Of a stretch of DNA of 64,000 nt, positions 1 through 10,972 are shown in pieces (positions within the stretch are counted from its first letter, which is position 1; every line of letters starts with the position of its first letter). This stretch comes from Sphagnum compactum (lineage: Eukaryota; Bryophyta; Sphagnopsida; Sphagnales), in NCBI GenBank assembly GCA_965153455.1, contig OZ234495.1:11466875-11530874 (forward strand). The letters are read 5' to 3'. A program made the position numbers and the translations under genes. The notes below the pieces were generated by a model. The model was not told the DNA's origin and made no database searches. It saw nothing but the letters and a program-made list of their open reading frames with translations.

Positions 1-1
1 T

Positions 2-145
2 TGCTTTCCGGAAAGTTTGGATGAGTTCGAAGTTTGCGGTTCTGATGGTGAGCAAGTCCAATTTGCGGAAGACTTTGAAGAGCTTGCCGATCTTGAAGAG
101 TTTTTGGAGTATCAGGATCAATTGCACCTAGAGGAAGCTGCTTGA
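2..145 (+). CDS. Acidic C-terminal end of an unidentified protein (partial)
   Basis: The reading frame is open from the window edge to a TGA at 143-145 and gives 47 residues. The piece is very rich in Asp and Glu (it ends ...QLHLEEAA) and has no transposon hallmark. Base composition is more GC-rich and codon-like than the following several hundred bases. It could be the last exon of a host gene whose body lies left of the window, or a chance open frame. I do not recognise the protein. The sequence after it looks like 3' untranslated or intergenic DNA. Confidence 0.4.
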   Translation, partial: CFPESLDEFEVCGSDGEQVQFAEDFEELADLEEFLEYQDQLHLEEAA

Positions 146-792
146 GAGTTATTGGATGTGGATATTGAGGACGGTAGGACTCTTGGACTTTCCTGAGCTC
201 TTCCTTTTTTTTTGTTCTTTTCTCTGTCCAGTCGGAGTCACCTCCCGAGGAAGAGCCACACATACCGGATTCAACAGCCGCGTACCGTGATATAAAGACG
301 GTGGGTGCCATTTTGACAATTAGACATCAGAATGTGTAGTTAACATGGTAAGTTCTCTGTAGATTTCTAGGATGTCGTTCAGCTCTACTATGAAAGCAAG
401 GTGTATGTAGTACAGATTGTACTGATGCTAGAGTCGGCAAAGCCGCTTGGCTAGATGTAATATTCCAATACCTATAATACCAGATTCGAGGCGGCTTCAA
501 TTCCAAGCTGTGCATTAGAATGTGTTGTTTGCTTCAAAATTTAGCAGTGAATTGCTGCTGATGATGAGAGAACATGAAAATAGATATCAAAAGTTTGTTT
601 GCCCATAAATAATGTGGGTTTCTTCAACTGCTGTGCAAATGATCTTCATGTGTGTTATCTGATGATCCTTCTTCAGTGTCTGGAAATAATTTTTTGGCAG
701 GGTTTTTCCCTTCTTCATTTGGCAGCTTTGTCATTACTCCAATCCTTTACACATGGTACCTTGCTTTTTCATTTGACTCATGAATGACAACA
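146..792. other. Non-coding stretch after the possible gene end
   Basis: Nothing recognisable. Short open frames here have no motif and ordinary composition. It may include the 3' untranslated region of the preceding partial gene; no convincing polyadenylation signal was identified. Confidence 0.4.
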
Positions 793-891
793 ACAGAAAA
801 GAAGAAAATGGAAAAGAAGAAAATGATGGTGGAAGAGAAGAAGAACAAAGAAAGCACTAATGAGAAAAAGAAGAAAAAAAAAAAAAAAAAA
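793..891. repeat. Purine-rich low-complexity tract with A18 run
   Basis: GAAGAAAA-type purine-only sequence ending in an uninterrupted run of A at 874-891. The phenylalanine-rich frame on the other strand is a by-product of this tract. Confidence 0.8.
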
Positions 892-1704
892 CCTTTGGAC
901 AAAGGATATGACTGACGTAAGGACAAGTATATACCTTTAAACAAAAGATGAAACTAACATAAGGTGTCACGTGTGGTGCTATTGGGAACAAGAGTTTGGG
1001 GAACCTATGGGAACTGCTGGGTTTGATGAAAGAACCGGCAAAGACCCAGCAGTTTTAGGTGCATGTTTGATTTATTTTAAGGAATCAAAATATAACTGGT
1101 GGTTTGCAAGGTGAGTATTTGAAAACTGACATGTATGCATAATGTATTATTTTTAAAAAAACCCAAGTAAATTGATAACCAGGGGTATTACTTTGCCAAT
1201 GAAATTGTTAACTCATGAGTCTAAATTTTTCAAAAAGATTGATACTTTATGTGATCCAAATTTTTAAATAGTATTACTATTTACTATTTTTCCCCTCAAA
1301 ATCACTTCTTTTTTAATTTTTTAATTTTTAATTTCACTTTTCTGCGAAATTTTTCCAATGAATAAAAGGGCCGGCTCAGACTTACACTAGAAAGCTGACA
1401 GTGTTTTTGTGTTATTGATGTGGGCTAGGATGAGGCTGTCCGTGGAGATATATTTGGATAAGTTTGACCCACTTTCTATGGTCACACCATGAGGAGTGTT
1501 TTGTGTAAACAAGGGGGAGACTGATCCTAAGAAGGTGAGTTTGAAGCAAAATAAAACAAGCAGTCTAACTAACAGGCAAGGCAACAAATACACCAAAAAA
1601 GGTATACATGCACACACGGCACCAGTAGACAAGAGTGCAGGAGAGACCCCCTTCCAAGATTTTGATATGAATATCAGTTATAAACTTAACATATATTCTC
1701 CATA
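892..1704. other. Unassigned sequence left of the Helitron
   Basis: No gene or repeat recognised. It probably includes the Helitron 5' end and untranslated leader, but I could not place the expected TC terminus. T-rich sequence lies at about 1310-1345. Confidence 0.4.
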
Positions 1705-4305
1705 ATGCCCGAAGACATACAAGAACGTATGTGTGCACTCATTGCGCAACATGGTAGTGCTTTGGCTGCTTTAGCGGCCCTTCAACAGCAGATAGAAGCT
1801 CAGCAGATGACGAGCAAATTGACTCTTTGGAAAATCCTATTCCACATATTGATGTTCCAGCAGAATTCAATCAAGACACGTTAGAATCTGCACATGAACG
1901 TCGCAATCCCCTACAGAGATAACGACGTGCCAGGCAACGTACAAAGTCGGCCAGGCCATCTGAAATGTTGCAAGAGCGAAGTAATCGTCTATGTCGAGAA
2001 CGACGAACTGTACGACAAGCGGCAGCACGTGCACAGCCTTCTTTTGGCAATGACGCATTGCAATTGTTTGGAGATGAAGATGCATCAACTTCGGGACGAT
2101 GGGATTGTGGAAAAATGGACACAATATGTGGATTCTGCAACGCGAAAATGTGGATCAAAGAACGATTGGCAAAGTCGAGCTACAACAACCCACAATTTTC
2201 TCTATGTTGCAAAAATGGCAAAGTTCTGTTGCCGAGTCTTCCTACAACACCGCAAGAGCTGGAAGTTCTTTTAACCAGCAAAGAGAGCAGTGCCGTCAAA
2301 TTTCGAAATCAGATTCGCATGTACAATTCGGTGTTGGCATTCACTTCGCTCGGTGCCAAAGTTGATGAGTCGGTAACAAGAGGCCCTCGACCGTACTCCT
2401 TTCGCATTCAAGGTGAGCTTTATCACAAAATCGAATCCTTATGTCCTGTCGAAGGACAACGTCCACAGTTTGCACAGCTGTACATTCATGATACGAAATG
2501 CGAACATCAAAATCGCCATGCCGTTATGCCATCGCTTGATCCAACGACGTTGAATCGGTTGTTAACCATGATGTACAATATCAATCCCTATGTCGAAGTG
2601 TTCAAAATGGCAAGGGATATGATGGCAATAGAAGGTGCTCCCATGGATTTGAAATTGCGTCTCCTTGCCTCTCGAACACAGGATGCCCGTCGATATAATG
2701 TGCCGACGGCCGATGAAGTCGCTGCATTGATGGTAGGAGATGGTTCTGAGGTTGTAGACAGACGTGACGTCTTCCTTGCTCAGCAAGCTGGCCTGTTTCA
2801 GCGCATTTCCGAACTACATGTGGGATACATGGCTCTACATTATCCGTTGTTATTTCCTTACGGTGAGGATGGATGGCATCCGAATATTTCGCTCAGTGGT
2901 GTTGTTGTTGATGCAGATTTGGATGAAGACCATGCGGAAGAATTTGAGCTTCAAAGAAAGCATTGCAATGTGACAATGGCCAAATTTTATGGTTATCGAC
3001 TTCAACATCGAGACACTGATGGCATTGCGTTACTTCGGGTGACCGATTGCGGCATCAATACATTGTGGATGCTTATGCGGCTATCAAACAAAGTCGCTTG
3101 AAGTATTTGCGCCTGAATCAAAAAAAACTTCGCACAGATCTTTATCAAGGCCTTTAAGATGCCATTGCTGCAGGTGACAATAACGCTGCTGCCATCGGAC
3201 AGAGGATCATTTTGCCATCTTCTTTCATAGTAGGTCCACATCACATGGTTCAGAATTATCAAGATGCCATGGCAATCTGCAGATGGGCCGGCTGCCCGGA
3301 TGCGTTTGTTACATTCACTTGCAATCCCCAATGGCTTGAAATCAAAAGAGCGTTGTTGCTCGGACAACAACCTCAGGATCGACCGGATTTGGTAACCCGA
3401 GTGTTCAAAATCAAGTTGAAGGAGTTGATCAATGACATTCATAAGAAGCATATTCTGGGACACACGATTGCGGGAATCTATGTCATTGAATTTCAAAAGC
3501 GTGGGCTGCCGCATGCACACATTCTCATCTTCTTTACCGAAGATTACAAGCCACACACGGTTGAGGATGTAGACCGCATGATCAGTGCTGAACTTCCGAA
3601 TTCAGAAACAAACAAGTTGGCCCACGAGACGGTTGCCAGATGCATGATGCATGGTCCATGTGGAGCTGTGTTTCCAAATGCCCCGTGCATGGAAGAAGGC
3701 AAATGCAAAAAATAATATCCACGCAAGTTCCAATCCGAAACGGTGATGGATGTAAACGGATATCCTATTTATCGGCGCAGAGATACGGGGCACACACTTT
3801 TGGTTCATGGATTGAATTGGACAACCGTTGGGTGGTACCGCACAATGTTTATTTATAACCAAATATGATGCGCACATCAACGTTGAAGTCTACAACAACA
3901 TTCGTGCAGTCAAGTATGTATATAAAGGACATGATTGTGCAACTGTTGAGATCTCGCGCCAGAGCGACAATGCCACTGAAGGGAATGTGGTCGAAACTGA
4001 TGAAATTAAAAAATATCTCGACTGTCGCTACGTATCTGCATCGGAAGCAACGTGGTGCATCTTCAAGTTTGATATGCATGAACGGTTTCCTACCGTTGAA
4101 CATTTGCAAATACCATTTGCCCGATCAACAAATGGTGATGTTTGACGATGACGATGATGTGCAGGAAGTGGCAACACGGTCAGCCATTTCCAGAACGATG
4201 CTCACAGAATGGTTCAAAACAAACCAAGAATCGAAAATTGCACGAAACCTTACGTTCGATCAATTCCCTCACCAATGGGTCTGGAATCGAAAGTTGAAGC
4301 GATGA
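1705..4305 (+). pseudogene. Helitron Rep part: N-terminal domain and HUH nuclease, broken
   Basis: Likely start is ATG 1705. The frame is lost around 1815, and an in-frame TAA interrupts it near 1920. Residues from 1965 to about 3040 match the Helitron N-terminal region (for example GPRPYSFRIQGELYH). A frameshift near 3045 leads to the nuclease segment. The HUH motif is visible as GLPHAHIL, with the His-Ala-His codons at 3512-3520. A further stop lies at about 3154, and a one-base shift near 3850 breaks the frame just before the tyrosine motif. That motif reads AVKYVYKGHD, shorter by about four residues than the double-tyrosine motif usual in plant Helitrons as I remember it. In an intact element the protein nicks and joins single-stranded DNA during rolling-circle transposition. 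Confidence 0.85.
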
Positions 4306-4308
4306 ACA

Positions 4309-6344
4309 ATGCGCAAGAGAGGCTTTGCCATTGGTCGCATGTATTATGCACACGCGACATCAGGTGAACGTTATTATTTGCGAATGCTGCTGAACTGCGT
4401 CAAAGGTGCCACATCCTATGAGCATTTGCGGACAGTGGATGCCACAGTGCATGACACATTCAAAGATGCATGCATTGCAATGGGTTTGCATGCAAACAAC
4501 CATGAATGGCATCAAGCCTTAGAAGAAGCCGGTGTTTGGGCCTCAGGACGACAGCTGCGTGACATGTTTGCCTCCATGTTGATGTTTTGTGAGGTCACGA
4601 ATCCCAGACAACTATGGGATGCACATTGGGAGTCTTTGAGCGATGACATTGAAGCAATGACACGCTGCGAGCATGATGATCCAATTGTTACCCCTTCTGA
4701 GGATGCGCTAAAGGATCGTGCATTGTATGAGATCGATCAGGTTCTCATGCGCAACAAACACCTCTTGGAAGATTTTCCAACGCTTCCCAAGTCTAATTAC
4801 ATCCCTTCTGTTCATGGAGGAAACCGATTGGTCCAAGAAGAGCTGGCTTATGATCAGCATTCACTGACCACAAATGTAGACAATGCAGAAGATAGGCTCA
4901 ATGATGATCAGCGCAGCGCATATGAAACTATTTTGAATGCAGTGACAAACAAAGAGGGCAACTTGTTTTTTGTGTATGGTAGTGGTGAAACCGGCAAAAC
5001 ATTTGTTTGGACAACACTTCTGTCCCGTTTACGAGGGCAAGGCAAAATCGTGCTTGCAGTTGCCTCATCAGGAATTGCATCTTGCTTCTGGGCGGCAGAA
5101 CCGCCCATTCAAGATTCAAGATTCCGATTGATCTGCACGATGAGTCAACTTGCAACATCACACAACAAATGAAAGTGGCCAAATTGGTGCGTAAAGCTGA
5201 TATGATCATTTGGGATGAGGCACCGATGATGCATCGCCGAGCTATCAAAGCTGTTGATCGGACCCTGCATGATTTGATGCAATTGGATGATGCACAAGCA
5301 ACTGAAAAAACCTTTGGTGGGAAAACCGTGGTCCTTGGTGGGGATTTTCGATAGATCTTGCCTGTTGTTCCCAAAGGAGGATGAGAAGACATTGTTAGTG
5401 CTTCGTTGCCTCGATCACATCTTTGGCAGCATGTTACAATTATTTGTCTTCATATCAACATGCGAGTCATGGCAGCCAATTCTGAAGAACAGCGAGAGTT
5501 TGCCAAATGGGTGTTGAATGTTGGAGACGGTAGTCTTCCTTCCATTGCAGAAGAAGAAGATGTCGATCCAGATTGGATCAAGATTCCATCCCATATGAGG
5601 CTGCCAGCAGAAGATTGCAGCTTAAGAAGATTAATCCGAACCATCTATCCAAATCACCAGTGCCATTCTGGAGATGCCATGTATCTTCTGTAACGCAGCA
5701 TTCTAGCCCCAAAAAATACTGACATCAATGAAGTCAACAATGTAATTCTAGAATCGCTATCTGAATAATTGCACACGTACCTAAGCGTAAATTCTTTGAC
5801 TCCAACAAAAGAAGGTGCAAGTGTTGCTCCAGGAGTTTCAATGGATTCATTGTATCTGATGGAATTTTTAAACACTTTGCAATTCAGCGGTATCGCAAAT
5901 CATAAGCTGGAACTCAAAGTGGGCGTGCCAATCCTTTTGTTGCGCAATCTCAATCAATCAATAGGATTGTGCAATGGTACGAGGTTGATTGTGAAGAGAT
6001 TGGGTCAACGTGTCATTGAAGCGAAGATCATCACAGGGAACAATGTCAACAAACGTGTGTTCATACCTCGCATCATCATGTCCCCCTCCGAGACTAATTG
6101 GCCATTTGTTCTGCGTCGTCGTCAATTTCCTGTTCAAGTGGCATTTGCGATCACAATCAACAAGAGTCAAGGTCAGACATTGAACAACGTTGGGGTATAT
6201 TTGCCGTCTCCAGTTTATTCCCATGGTCAGATGTATGTTGCTATTTCACGGGTCACAAGTAATGCAAACATCAAGATTTTCAACGGCCAGGGCCCCGATG
6301 GATACATGCGGAATGTCATATATAAAGAGGTGTTGGAAATGTAG
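4309..6344 (+). pseudogene. Helitron helicase part (Pif1-like), broken
   Basis: Continues the Rep reading after a short gap. Visible helicase motifs: a Walker A variant GSGETGKTF at about 4978-5004 (GxGGTGKT is usual, so one Gly is replaced by Glu), Walker B IIWDEAPM at about 5203-5226, GGDFR just before a TAG at 5353-5355, and the C-terminal motifs INKSQGQTL and [12 protein letters not shown] at about 6155-6255. Lesions: a frameshift near 5090; the TAG, where family members have Gln (CAG to TAG); a TAA near 5692; and another near 5765. The frame is clean from 5769 to the stop at 6342-6344. The helicase would unwind DNA during transposition. Confidence 0.85.
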
Positions 6345-6360
6345 TTTGTAATTGTAATTT

Positions 6361-6419
6361 TGTAATATGTACTGTCAAATGCACACACACCTGTGGATTA
6401 GGCACGGGGTTCAAACTAG
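6361..6419 (+). other. Probable Helitron 3' terminus
   Basis: About 70 bases after the helicase stop, the sequence reaches AACTAG followed by T, fitting the CTRR end and the A/T insertion rule. A GC-rich patch (GGCACGGGG at 6401-6409) lies where the terminal hairpin is expected. Only a weak stem (CACA/TGTG) is left, so the hairpin looks eroded. Confidence 0.55.
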
Positions 6420-6451
6420 TTACATATAGTAAAGGACGTCGGGATGAAATG

Positions 6452-6500
6452 AAGCTTTCCATCCATCCATTCGTCCGTCTTCCATCCCGTCATCCATCCA
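6452..6500. repeat. CCAT/CATC simple repeat
   Basis: Imperfect tandem CCAT-type units immediately right of the Helitron end. Confidence 0.8.
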
Positions 6501-6502
6501 AA

Positions 6503-7165
6503 CAGAACAAATATATTTTTTTAAAAGGGAAAAAACTAGAAAAAAAATAAAAACAGAAAAACACTTTAACAATTAAAACTTTTTGTAAACACTTAAACAT
6601 GAAACAAAAAAGGGAAATACAATAAAATAATCTTAAAAGAAAATTAAAAAATAGATGACAAAAAATAAGAAACAAAACAGAGAGCAAAAGAAAGAGAAAA
6701 AAAACCATACTTGAAAAAAAAATGAGGTTTGTCTTCTTTTTCCAAACTTCAAACCTGCATCTAATCAAACAAAAATTAAAAAGTCTTTTTTTAATTATTT
6801 TAATTATAAAACATATTATTAAAAAAACTAGAATTTTTTTGGAAAAGAAAATAGAAATTAAATAAATAAATAAACACATAAAAATAGGAAAAAATGAAGA
6901 TAGACAAAATAAGAATAGAAAAAATTAAAACATGAAACAAACATAAACAAAAAAAAGTAAAAACGCAAAGACTATTAAAAAGGAATGGGAACAAATGAAA
7001 AAAGGAAAGGGAAATACAGTAAAATAAGAAAAAAAATTACAAAAAGAAGAAACCAAATAAAGAGTAGAAAATAAGAAAAAATAAAATTTATAATAATGAA
7101 GAAAAACCCTACTTGAAAAAGAATGGGGTGTGTTTTCTTTCTCCAAACTTCAAACTTGCATCCAA
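6503..7165. repeat. A-rich region holding an imperfect direct duplication
   Basis: Two A-rich blocks, roughly 6503-6770 and 6826-7165, end in the same motif: CTACTTGAAAAA-like sequence followed by TCCAAACTTCAAAC and TGCATC (near 6740-6762 and 7135-7162). The preceding A-rich text also aligns loosely. This looks like an old tandem duplication of a unit of about 350-400 bp. It has no coding content. Phenylalanine-rich frames on the minus strand are artefacts. Confidence 0.6.
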
Positions 7166-7980
7166 CTGGATTATTGAGGACCTTGGGCGAAACCACCTCC
7201 ATGTGTACACGAGCCTTTTTCTAAATGAATTTCAGTATATTAAATCTTTAAATGGTGTTTCTTTGCAATGTTTTTCTGGGGCGCTTCGTCACCATATTTC
7301 AACAAGGAAAAGCCTCCTATGAAATGACCTTTGAAATATACGGAAAGTATTTTCATAATTTCACGTCAAAAACCCCCACACCGTACATGTGGTAGCTCAA
7401 ATACAAGTCGCATCGTCTATCACATGATTATTAGCAGTTGTAATAGGTTGAACCATCACCAACTACGTAGATTGGGGGGGTTGGCTTTGCCAGCCCTAGA
7501 AAATTAGGATTCGCCAGGTGTGCAACATAAAGGTTGTCAGATTTATAGCACATCAATGGTTGGATGTAGTCGTTCACCATATGACAGTCAAAGTTGCAAA
7601 CACCCTCATTGCTTTTGTTGTCATGGCAATATAATTTAGTGCAGAAAATGATATTGTTCTGTGGTACATGATATCTATGTGATGGGGATTTGAGGACTTT
7701 TTTTTTTTTTTTTTTTGGTGTTCGATGCAATGTTGCATTGTTGCAAAAAGCTTGTTGGCAAGCTTTGTAGCTTGTGAAGAGCGACAATCCAACAAATGAA
7801 TTTTGAAGAACTTTAATGTTCCATGTCGCAAATTTGCATTTGACTTCAATGTAGTTCAAGCATTGAACTCATTGCAACTTCAATCGTAGAGTTTGGCAAA
7901 GCTTTTATACTAGGGGTTGTTAATAAGGTTTTCTATATTCCCGTCAAGGTTTATTGAATTTATGTTGTTATTAGTAATAG
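7166..7980. other. Unassigned sequence with a T19 run
   Basis: An open frame of 142 codons on the minus strand (7859-7431) has no recognisable motif, and its lysine run is the T tract at 7698-7716. I see no gene. Confidence 0.4.
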
Positions 7981-9150
7981 GTTTAAAAAAACATCAACAT
8001 GTACATTCAAAATTATGCAATTTTGAGTAGCAAATATCTTTTGCAACTAAAAAATAGTTGTTTCAAATAATTAATTATTTGAATTCAGATAAATTATTAT
8101 CATATGATTAATTATTTAAATTCATATAATTAGTCACTTATCATTTGATGTTTTGAAAAAAAATAGTTATTTTAATTAATTTAAGAATCAAATTTATTTA
8201 TAATTCATAATAATTAATAATCAATTTAATTAATTAGATCATAATAATTAAATAAATTACATATTAATTAATAACTAATATGTAATAAATTAATTTAAAA
8301 TAACTCATTACTAAATATTCAATATTAAATATGAATCTGGGTTAAAAACATGAAGGTATAAATAAAACATATCCATATGTGCATCAGATTGAATTTTTAA
8401 TATAATATACACATTGCTTTTAGTTTCACATTTAAATAAATAATCTGTATCCAAATAATTAATTAGCTAATGAATTTAAATTATTTAAGATTTGGTAATT
8501 ATTGATGAATTAAAAAATTATCTTGAACAATTGACTAATTCATTATGAAATATCCCCAACTTGGATACATATTTATCTGATTTAATATTTAATAAATAAA
8601 TAATTTTTTAGATAATGTAAAATTAATTATATGAGTTAAATTTATTAATTCATATTAATTGTGAAATTATTGAAAAAATATTTTTTTCCAAAACATCACA
8701 TATGTATATGTATTTTTATTAATTTATAACCAGTTATATTATAGTCATAACATAGTTGAACAATAATATTTTAATACTGGTGCACTAGTGGTCGTATTAA
8801 TTGTATTAATGAAAATCATAATTTAAAACTAGTTGCAAAGGTATCCCATAATAATAGGTGATGGAAATGTGGACATGTGGAATGATCACATGTATGTACA
8901 TTGTACACTAGTTGCAACATAGTTGTTTTAGTGGCACATTTACAACAATTATGAAGGAATTGCCCCATGCAACTATAATGCAACTTTTGAAAAAATCAAA
9001 TATGGTTGACTACATATGTATGTATGATGTATATAAATTACCATATAGAAGACCCATTTTCAATTCACTTCAATTATAACATAACTAACTGATTTTTTAA
9101 CTTGATAATTCATTTATTAATACATTGTTTTTCTAGGGGAATAATTGCAC
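7981..9150. other. Very AT-rich gene-free block
   Basis: Dense TTAATTAA/AATTAAT-type sequence, most extreme at 8030-8700, with stops in all frames. It could behave as a matrix-attachment-like or easily melted region, but that is inference from composition only. Confidence 0.5.
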
Positions 9151-9239
9151 AATAGTTGTATATGAGTTATTTTTTGAGTTTTAGTTGTAAGGTAATGTGG
9201 TTTCGACATATGCGATTTTTCATAGTGTTTAGACTTTAT

Positions 9240-10050
9240 ACATGTATTCAAAGAAAGCTTCAAAGGTCAAGGAATGTTAGGTTTTCCGTGACTTGTTCTA
9301 GCAATTCTTATAGACATCCATTAAAAAGACATTCTGAAACTACTCCAATGGAATGATGTTGATAGATTGAATCCAAAATAACTCATGCAATAATTTTTTT
9401 TACATGGTCAAATTCCATAGACCTGCATAGTAATAATGAAATTGAATCTCTTGAGAAAAAGTCACAATATTCAATGGAAGACAATCAAGTTACAATTGAG
9501 AGATATAACTTTTGGAGGTGATTGAAAGTTCAAAGAATTATTTGTTTAAATATGTCATGGTAGTGAGCAGATCCATAAGGCCATGCTATGTACCTAACAA
9601 AATAGAATCCACTAAAATATGCCAAGACACCTCGTCATTGTAGACATGTTGCATATACAGCATCTAGGCCTGTAACCTGTGATTGCCATCCCAAACAAAA
9701 AACATGCGACAAGAGAGATTTCAAATCCAAATCCTCAAGAAATAAGTTCTCAAACTTCTCATTTCGAATCTCTAGTGACTATTCCAGCCCATTTGATATG
9801 CCTCGAAAAATTCATCCTCTTTTTTTTAATTCAATGGAGAGAAATAAAAGACCTTGTCTCCTTTGTGATAACCAATCTGAAATGCCTACTCCATCTTTAG
9901 GATATCTATCTTTACGGTAGCATGCACAACTAACATGGAAATCATCTTCCAAAGTGGAATGTTCATCTACACTTTGTGCTTGGGAAAAATCTTGCGCTTT
10001 TCCATGATCTCTATGCTATTGAATTTGTTTTTGTAGATAGCATGGATTGT
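9240..10050 (+). pseudogene. Unidentified decayed coding sequence
   Basis: Several long stretches read as ordinary protein on the plus strand, separated by stops and shifts. One runs about 9440-9521 (contains NNEIESLEKKSQYSMEDNQV). A longer one runs from about 9607 to the TAG at about 9917, with Cys/His-rich sequence (TCDCHPKQKTC, RPCLLCDNQ). Reading resumes after the TAG to about 9980. The composition contrasts with the AT-rich block to its left. I do not recognise the protein; it could be a host pseudogene or an old transposon gene. It ends where the gypsy LTR begins at 10056, so the LTR may have inserted into it. Confidence 0.4.
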
Positions 10051-10055
10051 CCTAT

Positions 10056-10643
10056 TGTTACCCAGATTTTGTAACTAGTGATTTTAATAGGTTATAGATT
10101 TAAGCAGGTTGTTAAAACTAACATGTGATCAAACCCAACCTCATATTTAACCTAACCTATGACATTAACCTAATATGTTACAAAATTTAACAAGTAGCAT
10201 TATACTAGGTTAGTAAACAAGTTGACAAGTTGTAATCAACCGATAGTCTGCAGAACAAGTAGTTGGAACATGTGGTTAAATAGGGTGTAGTTTTTAAATT
10301 TTTGTGACTATTAGTTTATTACTAGCTAATGACTGTTTAAATGGTCTATTATGGTCGTTTAAATTTTGAATTAGTTAGTATAAGATTAAGAGGACATATC
10401 TAATCTAGAAGATTTTTTATTGTAATTATGATTTTTGTGTTTATTTTTCACTTTGAAACATGAAGTATTTTGTTCCAACAATATCTTTTTTAAGTTATGT
10501 GCAATTGAGTACATGTTAGTATAAAAATTATAGATATAATTAGTTTTACTTTAATTCAAGTATATGTGTTTATTGTTTTAAAAACCTATTGTTGGATATT
10601 CAAAAGTTGAAAACCTTAATGGGAATTAAAAACCCCGTTAACA
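10056..10643 (+). repeat. Probable 5' LTR of the gypsy element
   Basis: Starts TGTTA and ends TAACA, so it has inverted 5-base ends of the TG...CA type, and the gag start lies about 330 bases downstream. No second copy is present to confirm it. The sequence after it (TTTGGTGACC) would be the primer site, but I cannot match it to a tRNA with confidence. Confidence 0.55.
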
Positions 10644-10885
10644 TTTGGTGACCATACTAAAGATTAGAATTCAAAAGCAATCATGCTTAGAATCTGTAGT
10701 TAGATTCAATGATTTTAGTTGGTCAAGTTGAAAACCAATCACACTTGAAATTCTGATTTGTATTATGTTTTGTTTATTTTTGTGTAATTTTGAAGATTCA
10801 AATTATTGTTTCTTAATTTTGTTAAAAAACGTTAGGGAATGAGGTTATTGTAGAGTTTTTGAAGTAAATAAGGTGCCCAATTTGT

Positions 10886-10903
10886 TATATATATATATAT
10901 ATA
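10886..10903. repeat. TA microsatellite
   Basis: Nine TA units in the gypsy leader. Confidence 0.9.
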
Positions 10904-10972
10904 CAAACTCATGATTATTGGGAGGGGTTGTTATGAATTTTTAATGTTCATAGAACTTGTTGATTTTAGAAG

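Larger units (their letters stand above)
1705..6419 (+). mobile_element. Degenerate autonomous Helitron (RepHel)
   Basis: One long decayed coding region in three frames encodes a Helitron replication initiator (HUH nuclease) followed by a Pif1-type helicase, the layout of plant RepHel proteins. The probable 3' terminus ends CTAG at 6416-6419 followed by T, matching the CTRR rule. The 5' end was not found, so the start given is the first plausible Met codon. At least five frameshifts and several stops make the protein non-functional. The element lies alone, not nested with the copia pile. Confidence 0.85.

Noticed and set aside
1290-1345. T-rich sequence considered as Helitron 5' end
   Set aside because: No convincing TC-start with the expected AT-rich consensus; left undetermined.
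6490-7202. Several minus-strand frames rich in Phe/Leu resembling membrane proteins
   Set aside because: Produced by A-rich low-complexity sequence; no starts with context and no conserved motif.
7431-7859. 142-codon minus-strand open frame
   Set aside because: Includes a lysine run from a T19 tract; no recognisable domain and AT-rich context.
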